DNA of 64,000 bases, taken from contig JBANSL010000013.1 in NCBI GenBank assembly GCA_037127255.1, positions 17,380,688 to 17,444,687 of the forward strand, read 5' to 3'. Every line of letters starts with the position of its first letter. Position 1 is the stretch's first letter. Under the pieces are notes generated by a model. It saw nothing but the letters and a program-made list of their open reading frames with translations, made no database searches and was not told the origin of the DNA. Below are positions 43,279-57,386 of the stretch, in pieces. The position numbers were made by a program, and so were the translations under genes. Source of the stretch: Persicaria tinctoria. Taxonomy: Eukaryota > Streptophyta > Magnoliopsida > Caryophyllales > Polygonaceae.

Positions 43279-46200
43279 TCAGGTTATGCAAACCGAGTAT
43301 GATAGATTGAAGTGGTTTTGAAAATGGCCCAAGGTTTTTATATGGTTTTTCAAAAAAAAAAATTAAAGGGCAAAATGAATTTAATATGGCTAACTCAAAT
43401 AGACTAAATATGAACTTGACTCAATAAATCTGGTAATCAAACAAAGGGAAACGAAGGGGTATTGAAGGCGTTAGACCATCCCTATTGGATGTAGTTGGGA
43501 ACAAGTAGGCAAAATATAGCTTGTTCTTTACAGATGGGCCTACAAGACTCCAAGGCTTTGCGTCGTAGTGGCTGGAGTGGCGAGTTAGGTAGAGACCGCG
43601 AGGTTTTGCCGCTCCGGTTAGTCGCCCCTCGAAGGGTGGCCCATAAGATAGCTTGATTGTTGATTGTTCTATGCTGAGTGATGTTTGCTTAAATTGGAGA
43701 CCTGGCTGATATTTTAACTATGAAACATGTGTTAAATGTCTACTTGAATGGAATAGAGGGGGAGACCTTCTGCCATTATAGAGTCGGGATCCCAGTCCTT
43801 GTGGGATTGCCTTTGACCTCTTAAGCCTGACTACTTCCTTCTTTGGTCTTCTTTTCCTGACGCCACTAAACGTCTTTATTGCTCTTTTCTTGTGATGTCG
43901 ATGTGATATACGGGTAACCACATTTGAGGTGGTATTGGAGTACGCTACTACCTGAGCCATTTGCTACCCCACTCGATAGTTATACGAATATTCCACGGGA
44001 AATGAGTCATGAAGTCAATGGGAGTGAGTCAGAGTCACCCTTGTATATTTCTGTCGGGTTACTTTAGTTGCTTCATCCATGGTTGTAGGATTCTATACAT
44101 ACTACCCCTAGACCTAGAGATTAATCTTTAGTGTGAAGTTATACCTATCTGTCGGGATGTCCATGTTTAGCCATTTCTTATGCTCGTGTTACATTTTATG
44201 TCTATATCATCCCAGCATGATCTACTTAGTATATGCATTGTTATACTAATGCTTGAATAAATGTGTCATATGTTAGGAAACTGCATGATTAATGCCCTCT
44301 CTGAAAATAGGCTCATGATAGTGTGCTCGTTCTATTCTGATATCCTGATAGAGTAAGTTATTTACTTGATGGGTGCGTGTTACAACTTGATGTTCAACCT
44401 GGTTCATATGACACCTAGTTTCCAACATGCTTACATAACTGGCATGCCATGATGATCTCCATGTTTCTCTCATACTTTCACGAATATATGACCTGACACG
44501 TCGCACGAGCACACACCACTAGCATTCCTGGCTTCGTATATGCATGACTCGACATGATGTGGTGTTCCCCGCATATATTATGATGATGATCCTTAATGTG
44601 GATTTGTGGTTGTATGCCATTATATATCCATTCTTGGCCACCTTGTTTAGATCTCATGTCATGCTTCGTTGTATTTCTGTCATACCCCTAGGCATGCGCA
44701 ACCTGACTTCATTTGTTTCCCGCATCGTCATACTAATGATGGACTATTGATGGATTGAATGCATATGTCGCAAGTTACACTCTCTCATGGATTAGGATCA
44801 TGATAGTGTGACCCTTAGCATGTTAGTCTCACTCTTGTTACTACTCGTGCCTCTATGACCACTAAACCATAGCATGCTTACCTTACTGATTTCCGTGATG
44901 TTTTCTCTTGCTCAGTGATATCATCTCGTATTTCCCTGAACGGGTGACTTAATATTTTGTGCATGTGCCGTAGATATTTGCATGGACCCGTAATTGTCTA
45001 TCATCCTATCCATGCCTAGATATCTTGCTTTAGACCCATGTTATACTCCGTTATATGCCTGTCATACTTCTAGATCATTACGGTGTAGCTTATTTGACTC
45101 TTTGAAAACTGTTTTGCTAATCGAATGAACGTATGTATGACTCATGAGTTAGTATCATATTTTCACATATAAATGACACCTGAATGCTAGGGTGAATCTA
45201 GTCGAAATACCTTGATTGTATTCATGTTCGCTATGTGCCGGTAGTACCCTATAGAGCTTATGAATTCCAATATGACTTACTGAGTGGTAATTTGTCATGC
45301 TTGCTTCACCACGTGAATATGATTGTCCCATGATGTGATAGTTGATGTATCATTCCATGTACTCCTATGACGGTTCATTCCTAGCATGATTATAATATAT
45401 CGTCTGTGATGTCCACTTGTTCACTCTGTAAAGATACTCATGTTTTATCATGTATCGCTAGCATCATGTAGGATCACGATGTGACTTGGTATATTCATGT
45501 GTTAAATACATGCCTTGGTTGTATACTGTCAATTTATACTTGTGCACTTGCATGCTTTATATTCATGTGAAGTCGTACTATCTAAGCTCATATTGTCGTT
45601 TCCGCCATGATTCCCCCTTGTCCTCATATGGTCACGTTACGATTAGTTGACCCCTTAAATGCATCCGTGCTAGTTGCCAAATGAACATGTAACCTATGCT
45701 GCATAGCCATGCATCTTATCATGTTAAAATATATCTTATAGGACCCATGAATTATGGCTTGTGTGTATTCATGCTCTATATGCTTTATGACCTGTTCTCA
45801 CGTAGGATAGACTCCGTGAGGTCTTGTATTCTTCCCAACATCTTTGATATGCGATCCTTTAACTGTTTAGGAATTGATAAACCTAGTTATAGAGTTAGTG
45901 CCTATTTTCAACGCATGTTAAGTATTAAGTGATTATCAATGTGTGTCTATCATCTCATCACTCGATGTTGTTTCTGCATGTCCCCTGACATTCTTAATGC
46001 TTCCGCAAATGAATAATCTAGCACCTCGCATTTCCACACACACATCATGATAGCTATAAAGCACTCGCATGATTACCTTTGCATACATTATGCAGCTTAC
46101 CGTCCCTTTGAAACATGATACCTTAGGAGCATTCTCTTGTTTCGCACTATGATATGTGCATGACTCCTTCATCAAAACTGCTTATATTCCTTTTATATGT

Positions 46201-49104
46201 GCTAATGATTGGGTGCAATAGTAGTCCTACTTAAACTTCTATGACTCGTCCTACTATTATGTGGAGTTGCTCGATGCATCTTATTCATATACATCTGTGA
46301 TTGTCTTGTAGTATCTTGTAAAATCTATGCATGTAGAGATATGACTTGTACAATCGCATGCTCAACTTGCACCTCATGTAGCCACTCTTGTCATAGGTTA
46401 TGATAGCCTTGCTATACTCTCTCTACATGATCTTTTGACTGTCAAAACATGGTAGATGCATATATACATGAAATGTATTTTGGTGTTAAATTATTCCTCA
46501 ACGATTATCTTTGATTGCGTTCATTCTTTGACAATATATTACTAGTATCATAGAGGACTACTTTCCAACCATAGCTCATTATATGCTGACATCCCGCATT
46601 TATCCTATCATAAGAACGTTGTTGTTACATGACATGGTTTCTATATGGCTTTATATGATCCTTTCATGGCATTAGTTCGATTGATAGGAAACATCTCGAT
46701 AAGTCTGCATATGATTCTACATTGATTAAAACCTGCCTATGTGTATATGTCACGAACAATTTACCCTACGTGTAATGCTCTATGTTGTCTACTAGATCTT
46801 ACATAAGCTTTATGTCGCACAAATCTATTGTTGCATCCGTGTATACATGTCTCTTATACAGATCAAGCTTGTCTGATATATGAAATGAAAAGTTGCTAGC
46901 TAGTCTCTTATGCCCCATGTAGAACCCGATCATGTTTTTGGTTGCCCCTATTTGTTAACATCTTTCATCAAGGTAGGTGCATGTTAGTGTTCAGTGATGT
47001 GACTAGTTTACTCCACAATTTGTATGTGTCTTGCTTGCTGCACTGGTGACCTCGTAGAGTTCCATAAGGGCACCTTACTCTTTGTTGGGTTGGGATTTTG
47101 TTTCTTTTTTGTCGTGTCATCATCAGTTGGTCTGTGTTCGGTTTCGTGGGGAGTCCGGGTTGTCCTCTTTGTCTCTCCCCTATCTCCTTTAACAAAAAAA
47201 TTTGCTTACAATACTTTGACGAACGATGGCGTAGAAAAGACCACGTTTAGCCAAATAGCACGGGAGCGGTGCAGCGGAAGCACGGTGGGCCCGTAAACCC
47301 CAGGTCCCAGAACTAACATATTGATTCTTTGAATGACGAACTGGTAGTGGACGTTACGTGGTTAACTTCTACTTATGATGATGAATTTTAGTGATTTGGT
47401 GTTCCTATGTGGTTGACCTTGTGATATGATTGGTGTTCTATGTTGGTAAGCCTTGCCTGTTTCTTTTACTCGTGGAATGTGAACCATACCTGCTGAGATC
47501 CCGATCTTGTGTTTAGTAATCATGATATTATGTGCCCCGTTAATATGTGACAATATGTTATTGTGATTCTGGCCTGATATTACCTTTGCTCGAATTATTA
47601 TTAGCATGAGGTTATGTGGTAACTTGTTTTGCTATGTCGATACCTATTATTCTGCAATACTTGCGAAGCATGATAGTATATTAGGATTTATGACATGTTA
47701 CTGTTTGAGGTATTGAGAGATAATGAACTATAAACCTAGTGTGAAATCATGTTATATGCTGATATGAAATACTTGGGAACTAAGTGATAGTAGAATGAAT
47801 GGTTCATAGTATACGGATGCATGTTATCTTGATATATTGGTATGCGATGTCCTGTTAAGTTAAATGTTGCCCTGATTATATTTTGTGCTTGCTATGTTGT
47901 TAGACTTTGCTATTGCTGAACCATGAGAGCATGACAGATTCTATGATTGATAACTTGAACTTAATTTGCTGAAACATGATTGGGTTGACATCTCTATGCA
48001 TTTCTATTTTAGAATTGATTTTCAGCTAGGTCCTTGGCTATGAAAATGGTGGGTATCTTGGCTTGCTGAATCTTGTTAAAATAAATTTTGTTGTGCTAAC
48101 TTGCTGCCTTTCTATTAGATTGACACCCATTTGTGACAAATTCTGCTATGTTGGTAATGGTATGAAGGAAATCATGCTGATGTGATTTGCTAAGGTTGAG
48201 ACTTGATGTGTTTGTGTGCTACTCTTTCAAAAATGACATTCTTGTTTGTTGCATTCTTATTTGTTGACACCTAGAACCTGAAATGCTAATGTCAAGTGTT
48301 GTCGTTTCAATATACTGGTGTGCGACAATGTTAGTAATGGCTATTCATGTTACGGTTTTGGCGTGGCCAATTTCAGTGGTTGGTTGTTTATGAGGTGGCA
48401 TGTCTGGGCTATGTTGATTTTGATAATGGCTAGAGATTCGTATATTAGAATTGCTTTTGAGATTTGAACCTAGGAAGAGAATATGAGATTAGCCTTTAGA
48501 GGTGGATGATTCCACCTCTTGAATTCTGAATTTGCTTGACCAACTTGAGATTTAAAGGGTTTTGGAAGCGACCAACTCGGATTTTGAAAAGCTTTGGAAT
48601 GGTTTTGAAGTTGAGAGGTTTGCTTGATTTGAAAGGTTTTGAACGGTTTTGAAAAAGACTAACTTGGATTTCGAGAGACCAATCACGTTTGAAAATTTCC
48701 ACGATTTTGAGGCCAACCTTTTTTTTTTAAATTGTGGAATCCCCTTTGAAACTTTTCAAACCCGGGCAACTCTATGATGCTTCACAAAGTGGATATAAGC
48801 ATCTTATGAGGGCGCTTGTAGGGTTCTTGCTAAGACCTAGTGATGGTATTGTGGAACTTTTAGAGTTGTGGTACTTCCGAGAAGTCAAAGCGAGGATGTG
48901 ATAGGGGCGCTTATTGCATACTTGTCAAGGCTAATCGGAGATGTCACGACCGTGACTAGGATGTTGTGAGAATCCCGGAAGACGCAACCGAGATGACTAC
49001 AAGATTCTTGGACATGGTCCTTGGACTCATCAATTTCAAACTTCATCCCCTACCTTGTTTTGGTTTTACTCTCGGGGACGAGACTTGTTTTTAGAGGTGG
49101 ATGA
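43279..49104 (+). other. Non-coding interior of the LTR element
   Basis: No frame exceeds about 90 codons and none resembles gag, protease, reverse transcriptase, RNase H or integrase. From 44000 to 47000 the sequence is unusually rich in CATG and ATG words. The 3' end near the LTR (GAGGTGGATGA, 49092-49104) is a weak polypurine tract. Confidence 0.7.
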
Positions 49105-51419
49105 TGTAAAGGCTCGGATTTTTAAACACTAGTTTTCGAAAAAAAAAAATTAATTCGGATATTTTAAAATTTCTTTTAGACTACCTTGTTTTGTACTCTT
49201 CTTCCCCTTCCACCTTACATTTCTGCAATCAGTATGAGCAGCTTTCCCCCTTGTGCCCTTGCCTACAACTCCCTGCATTGGGATTCAGAAGATTCTCTCC
49301 TCTCCCCTTTGATTTGTTTGCTTCCACCTTGCAGACTGTTCAACAAATCAGACCCTCTCCTTTTTCCTTTTGACTTCAAATATGCAAACCCCAACACAAA
49401 ATCTCCTCTTTTCATCCTCTTTCCCTCCTTTGTGTTGCCGAGAGTTTCACCAACTTCTCTCCCCTCATTGTCCTGATCAGTGAACACCACCCACAGGACC
49501 ACCCCTGCCTCCCCTGCATTCACCATTGCCAAACACCATCACCATCTTCGATGCGCTCTTCGAGCCAGCGCCACCGAGAGCTCGCCTCCGCCGTTGCTTT
49601 CGAAGATCCGAGCAACAGCAACATCCACCTCTGTCTTTCCCTTGCACGTCGATGAGCACCCAGGTGCAGCCAGGCAACACCGGAGCGAGGGCGAGTTCCT
49701 CGATGCTCTGCCTTTCGATTCAACCCCGAGTAAGCTTCCTCTTCCTCCTTTTCTCTTCCTCCTCACTTCCAAACGGAGGAAAGGCTCCTCTTTTAACCTC
49801 CCTCTCACCTTCCTAGGCGAATCCCCGCGAAGAACCATCTCCGACGCGCCCCCGAGCTCCTTTTTCCGGCGAAATCGTTCGACCTTCCCGGGCTCGAAAA
49901 AAACCCTCGGTGAGCACCCTCCTTCTCCTCCTTTCTGTCGATTCTATGTCCTGTGGTGTCGGGAACGGGCGGTCGGAGCTCCGCCATCGTCGGCGGGAGG
50001 CCCTCCCTTCTCCTTCCTTTTCCGGTGTGTATCGGTTGTGTAATTAGGAGGAAGATGAACATTAATTCATCTAACCCGGTTTTGTTTTAGAAATGGGTTC
50101 GGATCGGATATTTCTATTAGTAAACCGGTTTCCTTGGATCCGGATGTGAGAAATGCATTGGGCCTTTTCTTTCTCCCATGGGCCTAAAATTCACTATAAC
50201 TAGTCTTATTACCCGCGTGTTACGCGGCATTTTAATATATATTATTTTATTATATATATTAATTAAATAAATAACATTATTAACAAATTTAAAACTAAAA
50301 ATAAATAAAATTGTGTTGCAAATAATAAAAATGTATAATACTTAATAAAATAAAATAATATATCCTAATATATTACTCCGTATTATTTAGTATGAGAAAA
50401 TATGTACATAGGAATTATGATTGTAAAAAATGTTTAATTAAAATTTATGTCTTTTGTATTAATTAAGAAACATCTTAAACCAGTAATAGATAGATAGATG
50501 ATAAATGTTTCTTATATTGAATAAATACTTGATTGCTAGGAAGTTCCATTTATTTTAATAGATTAGGTTAAATCAATAAAGATAGGTTAAAAATATCAGT
50601 GATATTAAATAAATACTTACTTTTTAGTATATTATATATATATATATATTAGAAAAGATATTGTTTGATTTTTTTTTTTGTTAATTTAAGTGGACTTTGT
50701 TAAATAAGGTGACTTAAAGATATAAAATCATTAATTGGTGTGGATAAAAAAAATATATAAATCTTTTATTGATGTGGTTAAAAAATATGGGCCAGATTAC
50801 ACCGAAAAATGACACATAAGTGAATTCGACCCAAGATCAACACGTGGACTCCAGTCCAAAGTCTCTTTTTAGTGTATATAATTAATATTATTTATATAGA
50901 TTATTAAATTATATTAAAAAAATTAAAACATAATCGATATTATATAGTTTTTTTTATCTTCTTAAAAATTTATGTTAGAAAGTTAAATAATATAATATTT
51001 AAATATGGGTAATACGGTAATACCGTATAAGTATTTGTATATCTAGTGGCTAAATGGCTAAATTAATGGAGTTGCTTCAAAATATAAAAATAACATAGCC
51101 CTTTAAAATATAAAAATATTTAATTTAATTTTGAAAAGTATTTGTAAAATTAGGCTACCAAATAAAAAGTCTAACTTCATGAATCATGGTTGATTTGAAT
51201 CCCCATATCAATAAATTATCGTGATGTGAATTTAATATATTGAGATGAAATCAAACTAACAAAAAGATCTATTTTTTAAAGAGTCCATATTAAAATCTAT
51301 ACAAAAATTCTACTTTACCTAATTCTAATTTTTTAATAGCTAGAACTTAGTTCGAAAGTTTGAAAAGAGGTAGTACTTAGTACGAAAGTTTTCATTTATT
51401 TTAAAATTTAAGGGATTTG

Positions 51420-51422
<3 letters not shown>

Positions 51423-51477
<55 letters not shown>
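51423..51477. repeat. (AT)n microsatellite
   Basis: An AT dinucleotide run of about 54 bp inside the Helitron. Confidence 0.95.
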
Positions 51478-51482
<5 letters not shown>

Positions 51483-52175
51483 AGTGCTTTTCTATGCTAC
51501 ATTGATAAGGTTTTTTAGTTTATCAAAATTCATTAGATTTATTTAAATAAGTCAAAAAATTGATTAAAATATAACTAATCAAGATATGGTAAAATTTTGT
51601 TATTTAAATCAATTGTGATGGTTAATAACATAAGTTAAATGACGTGGCTAAAGATGTGAAATCCTTGATTGACATGGCTCAAAATTCGTTAAAGGATTAA
51701 TCTTAGTTAAAATAGTTTACTATTTTATTTGTATTTGTACTGCAAGGTTTCGTGATTTTTTTTTGTTCAAAGGGTTTTGGGAGAATGATTTGATGGAAGA
51801 AGAAAAAAAACATTTAGGATCATATTTGTCTGAACAATATGTACGTACATAATTGTTTAAAATTTATTATTTAACTAATCGAGATATATATATTTTTTGA
51901 ATATTTATATAAAAAATGATAGATTTTGTAACCGGTTTAGATATGATGTTGAATATTTATATTAAAAACCAAATTTAATCTTCAATTAAAATAGACACAC
52001 ATGATGACATGTGTATAAATAGATGAGGTTATCGTCTGACGTGGCTTAAATAAATTGGATCATCATTAATTGACGTGGCAAGAAACCCGGCCAGATTGCA
52101 CCAGAAAAATACACGTAAGCGAATCGCGCCAGAGCCCGCCACATAGGATTTCCACGCTTCTGTTTTAGTATTATA

Positions 52176-52210
52176 CTAGTTCATTACCCGTGCTTTGCAC
52201 GGGTTACTGA
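52176..52210 (-). mobile_element. Internal Helitron 3' end
   Basis: CTAG (52176-52179) followed by TTCATTA and the hairpin CCCGTGC-TTT-GCACGGG is a second 3' terminus in the same orientation, directly after a TTCTGTTTTAGTATT segment, indicating a Helitron joined to or nested in another. Confidence 0.7.
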
Positions 52211-55200
52211 TTCTAAAAATATTAAAGATCTTCTTAGTGAAGATATAATAAATAAAAGTTTTTTTTCTTATCCTTTTTTTGTACCAAAAAAATTTATTGG
52301 ACAAATTTCAACTTGAAGTCTAATTTCAACTTGAAGTATAATTTTACACAATTATAATTATACCCATTATTAACCAATTTAAAACAAAATAAGTGGGTAA
52401 ATAATTGACCCCGCTCACTAAATTTCATATAGCCATGTCAAAAATCACCACAAACTAATCCAATATTTTGTTAGTTAAAGATTTGCCCTTGTCTCAAATA
52501 ATTTCTACCACATGCTTAATTTACAATGTTGAAAACTAATCTCATGAAAAATTAGACAATGTACCCACTAAGATGAGGATAAAGATATTTCATGCGGTGA
52601 TTCATGTGTCTCACTTATCATTTAAAAAGAAAATATACAATACACAGAGTAACAAAAGAAAATACATATTTTTATAATTACAGTAACTTCAAATCAATCT
52701 ATTGTTACTCCAACCAAATACAATTTCAAAAGTAAATATAAGATTATTATTATTTCTCATGATATAAAAACATGCATCAATTGATTAACCAACATTGTAT
52801 TTGAAATTTGATATGACCCTTCTCTTATATTACTAAGTTAGATGAGATTATATGGTTGAAATTTTACTACTCCGTGTATTACTAAGTTTACAAATTATTT
52901 TAGAATACAACTCATGACCCTCCTCTTATACAAATCAATGTATAGTAATATATATATAATATGCATATCAAGTATTATGTTGCGCGTGCCCGCGGGCTTC
53001 CCGCGTCTACAATACCAAGCGAGTTTGGACGTGAACTCTAATCTCTAGACCATGAAGCGGGCTCAACCCGGTCCGCACCATCATGACTAATTTGGAAAAA
53101 AGTCCGGCCCGCGCTCACATTTACCCGAAAATAAACTTTATTATAGGAGATTTGATCACTTAAATTTTTGTTCATGGAAAAATATTTCATAACTTTTTTT
53201 TTGAAATTTTCAAATAATTAGGTAAATATATAGTATTCAATCGATAGATAATTAAATAAATTAATTAAGAACTATAAATACATATATTGATAATTGACAA
53301 ATAAAGAATGATATATTTACAAACAAAATAGAAATTAAATTGCAATATTCACCATATTGCGCGCCAAATTGGTGTTTATACATGTTGTATGTTGATATAT
53401 GTGGAACTTTCCAAAAATAAATGAAATACTTTGATCTATATATAGTTTGCAGTTACAAATTTTAAAATATATGTACATAAAATATTTAAATAATGATAAT
53501 TAGTATTGTAGAGAGGTAGACATTTTATATGAAACTCAATGAAACATATTATAGTATGACCTACATAAAGGAGGGAAAACTTTTCGCCACGATTGACATG
53601 TTACAATAATAATAAATATGTATACTTACCTTCGGAATTAGGATTCATAAAATCAATAATTCAATTAATCAAAGTATATCAAAAGGATACTTTTGCAAAA
53701 AAAAAAAAAAAAAACATATATGAAATTTTTAATATTTTAAGTTTTTTAATGAGATAAATAAAACATTAAAATATGATAATTCTACATAAAGAAAAAAAGT
53801 GGAATTATAGTTATAACAGCAAAACCATTAAAATTTTGAATAAATGTAATGGATATTCCTTTAAATTATTAAATAACAGTCTAATAAAGAAAATTAAATT
53901 AAAAAAATATGGATATTAATTATTATAAAATAATGAATAAAAAATAATAATTAAATAAAATAGTGATATATACTGAGTATGCAGATTTGGTAATATCAAA
54001 ATATGTGATACTTGCCAATTATATATGAATATCAAATAATTAACGATAATTAAGTGGATATATTGTGGCATAATAATTGACAAATGGCAGATTATGAGTG
54101 GTTAAGTTTTGAGCGGGAAAAAAATTCACCGGAAGTTGACATGTGACAATTTCAGCTTCTGTTTTAGTATTGTTTAGGAAATGTTTAGGAAATTAGGAAA
54201 TCATATAAAATATAAGATAGGATAAGAAAATATACAAGATACGTTTTTTTAATCAATTATTAAAAAATATAATTTAATTTTCAATAAAAAAAATTAAATT
54301 GAACGTGGTCATCTTTGTAAAAAAAACACATTGATATTTTGCTAACAAAATTATGATTGTGTTTATTACAAATTAAAAATGAATTAAATTGCATACAGTA
54401 AAATGAATATAATTGAAAAATTAAATAAGTGAATTATAATAGACTCGTTACTTATTTCAAAATTATCTCAAAAAGCTACCAATTATTATAAAAGATATGT
54501 ATATAAAAATTATTAAAATAAAAGTAAAACATATGCATGAAATTACTTATTTTAAAATTATGGAAAAAAGTTACCTACTATAAAAGAATATTAGAATAAG
54601 GAAGTGTATGTCAATAAAAAAAATTATAATAATGGTATATAGAATATAATAAAAATAAAAAAATAATACAAAATTACAAAATCAACAACAATACACAATT
54701 AAAAAAATCGGCAATGAAATCACCATTAGCTAAAATATGATAGATTGGAAAGTAATACTATGTAGAAGATAAAAATAATATAGAAGTTATCTCAAATTTT
54801 CAATGGTATCTAAAAAATGATAGAATCAACCATATAAACATGGAAAAAAAAATTGATAGACAAAATGGGCGGGAAAATTTTTAACCAGAGCATGACACGT
54901 GTCCTAAACAGCTTCTGTTTTAGTATTGTTTAGGATATTGATTCATTTTGAATGAAAAAAAGGGGGATTTTAAGACAAATGTATTTTGATATAAAATATA
55001 TTTAATAAATGGAATATAAAATATTATATGATATTATTAATGTGTTTAAAAATAAAATATTATTATTTAGATTAAAGTTATAAAATCATTATGGTGATTT
55101 AAAATATTATATTATTGGACTTGGATTTTAAAAGAGAATTTGGAAAAGGTTTTAAAGGTTGGAATTGATTTGATAAATGGAGATTGATTTAATAAATTTA

Positions 55201-56540
55201 AAAAGAGGAATTTTGGAGATATACTAACCTTGTCGGATTTGTCTTGAAATAATAATAAATAAGTTGATGAAAGGGTAATGTTTTATAAATGAATTTTTTG
55301 GATGATTTGAGAAAACATTTTGAACGGTGATTTGGTCTAACTTGATGTTTTCAAAAGAGTTTTGGAAATTTTGGGAAAATGACTTACCTTGCCTAACTTG
55401 GTGAATAAACTTGATGAGTTGTGTGTGATATTATATGCTTTTAGTAACATTAGAAGTATACTTATTTATATTACTTATATACGTGATAGGTGATCATCTG
55501 TGACATGTTGGCTTTCTATACCCAGTTGTTGCCTTTTGCTGTTCTGCACTTCCGGGTGAGTTCCTATATGAGCTCAGTCAGATTCGAAAAGAGATCTCCC
55601 TGCTTGTAGCCATGTGCATACTAGGTGCTTGCATTCATAATAAAGCATACCATGTAGTATCCTGCTAGGATTGCACTCATGATTGAGCATTCGTTTACTC
55701 ATTGCTTTTGTAAACAGAACGACCGTTATCTGTGAAGTAACTAGAGTCATTGCTAGGGTTATAGGACGACCTAGTCTCATCGGGTCCCGTCCTGAGTCAA
55801 TCGAGTCATGAACTTCCTTATATTATGAGATGCCTGCGGGCTTTATTGTGGATACGGGTTAGGCATGCGTGCCACCCGATTATATGGAATGCATTCACGA
55901 GCTGGCCAGTCTCCGCCCTATCGGAAGGGGGTGGAGGTAGGAGAGGGATATACCACTTGGTATTCGGTGCTAAGGCCTTATTATATTTATGCACTTGATC
56001 TTAGGACCATGCTAGTGTGTTAATATTCCGCCTTGCATCTAGAAGCATCTTTATTAGGACTAGCGTGTGTATATGTTTGCTTGTTTAGGACTATATTGCG
56101 TGGGGCTTCGATCTGACACCGCCCCGCATACATTTTTTTTAGGTTTGTTTTGCAACATGATTATTCCTTGTTTCCGCGACGTGGGAACTCTCTTGGGTGA
56201 TCTCAAAGAAATGGTTTAACTCCACTAACATTGTATATTAAATTTCGATAAATACGCTTATTGATTTGGTTTTGACTCGGCTCTGCCATGTCACCCTCTT
56301 GTATTACACCTTGATTCTACTATTTGCATGACTGTTGGTTTTTCACGCTTAGACTTATGACAGGTACAAGGGACTTCCCCGGGGATTCCAAGGATCCCTT
56401 CGAATTTTGGGTATGAAATCCCACTTTAAAATGTTAGAATAGAATTTCAAACCTTCAACCTGTACTCGGGGTGCAAGATCCTAACGAGGGGTTTCATCCC
56501 TCGAAACGTAACCCGAGAATCATAATCCCGGGCCGTTACA

Positions 56541-56767
56541 AATAGGAAGTGAAGCTCCGCGATCAAAAGGGGGCTGGTTCTCCATGGATAGCAGCTTCAT
56601 CGTCGACGACTAGCTCTGTGATCTCTAGGGTATTCATGGATAGAGAGGAGACAGAGAGCGAAAACAAGCGCTTTTTTTGGGCCGGTTTGCTTCCCCCTTT
56701 TTTTTCGGTTCAGTGCGGTTCATTTTTTTAATGGCAAACCCGTGCCAGCTTATTTCTCAATGACCCT
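56541..56767. other. Flank of the LTR element, nothing recognised
   Basis: Short gene-like stretch, with no protein identified. Confidence 0.3.
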
Positions 56768-56930
56768 CACTACTAGAATTCTGCTATTTAACATCGGTCA
56801 GCAAAACCTGCCATGTTAAACCGTTTTTTAACATCAGTTTTTAAATTTGCGATGTAAATAAAAGTATAAACATCGTCCCATTTATTCGACCGATGTTAAA
56901 TATGTGTTTTAAAAAAATTTAGAAGGCGCG
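56768..56930 (+). mobile_element. CACTA element left end, same family as 34520-39978
   Basis: CACTACTAGAATTCTGC is followed by ACATCGGTC and CCGATGTTAAA motifs and then GGCGCGAAAG, which resembles the reversed right end of the first CACTA element. No matching right end was found by 64000. Confidence 0.65.
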
Positions 56931-57178
56931 AAAGTAAACTTGAATTCATTTGAACACCCGCTCAAACAAATATCTGAACCATTTTAGAAGGCACTTCATT
57001 CTTCATTTGCAAAACCCTCCCTCCGTATTTCATTCATACATTCAACCTAAACCTCCTTCACTCTTCCGAGTCCCGTCGATGGAGCTTGAAGAACCCTGAC
57101 ATCTCCAATAACCAGATCTCGTCTCTAGCCTCTTCCTTCCATCTCGCTGTTCGCCTCCCTCATCGCTTCCCTTCCCCC

Positions 57179-57386
57179 ATGGGCGGATTTTGGACCGACA
57201 TTTCGGGGATACTTGAAGGTAAATTTTTTATCATTCTGAGAATGTTTAAAGGTAGAAAAAAAAAATTTCATAATTTTTTTTCCGGGTTGGGGATGCTTGA
57301 CGTAAGATATAAGGAAATTAACACTAATTTTTTTTTTTAGGGGATGCTTGAGCATCCCCATTCATACAAGAGGATCCGCCCATGCC
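57179..57386. mobile_element. Small MITE with CATGGGCGGAT ends
   Basis: CATGGGCGGAT at the left and ATCCGCCCATG at the right enclose about 200 bp in which GGGGAT[AG]CTTGA occurs three times. Target duplication unclear. Confidence 0.5.

Larger units (their letters stand above)
50200..54941 (-). mobile_element. Helitron(s), 4.7 kb, minus orientation, with empty site in the other LTR
   Basis: On the minus strand it starts TCAATATCCTAAAC and ends with a CCGCGTAACACGCGG hairpin, a short spacer and CTAG, inserted exactly between A and T. The 5' LTR has the uninterrupted site ATAA/TTCATT at 41662/41663. The body is AT-rich without a Rep/helicase frame, so it is non-autonomous. It appears composite (see 52176-52220 and the related subterminal segments). 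Confidence 0.88.
40598..56540 (+). mobile_element. Large LTR retrotransposon without coding capacity (LARD-like), 15.9 kb with nested Helitron
   Basis: Two near-identical LTRs of about 2.7 kb flank a 5.84-kb interior. AATAG occurs before the 5' LTR (40593-40597) and after the 3' LTR (56541-56545), the expected 5-bp target duplication. A tRNA-Met-type primer site follows the 5' LTR. The interior has no gag or pol frame on either strand. In the aligned stretch 42240-42500 versus 55520-55780 I count about five differences, mostly transitions, implying a fairly recent insertion. The long LTRs and non-coding interior match the definition of large retrotransposon derivatives (LARDs), which need enzymes in trans. 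Confidence 0.85.
49105..56540 (+). repeat. 3' LTR, interrupted by a Helitron
   Basis: It starts TGTAAAGGCTCGG and ends CCGTTACA. With the 4742-bp insert removed it is about 2.69 kb and colinear with the 5' LTR. It also has a small insertion (about 12 bp, CTTCCTCCTTTTC) near 49745 relative to the 5' copy. Confidence 0.88.
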
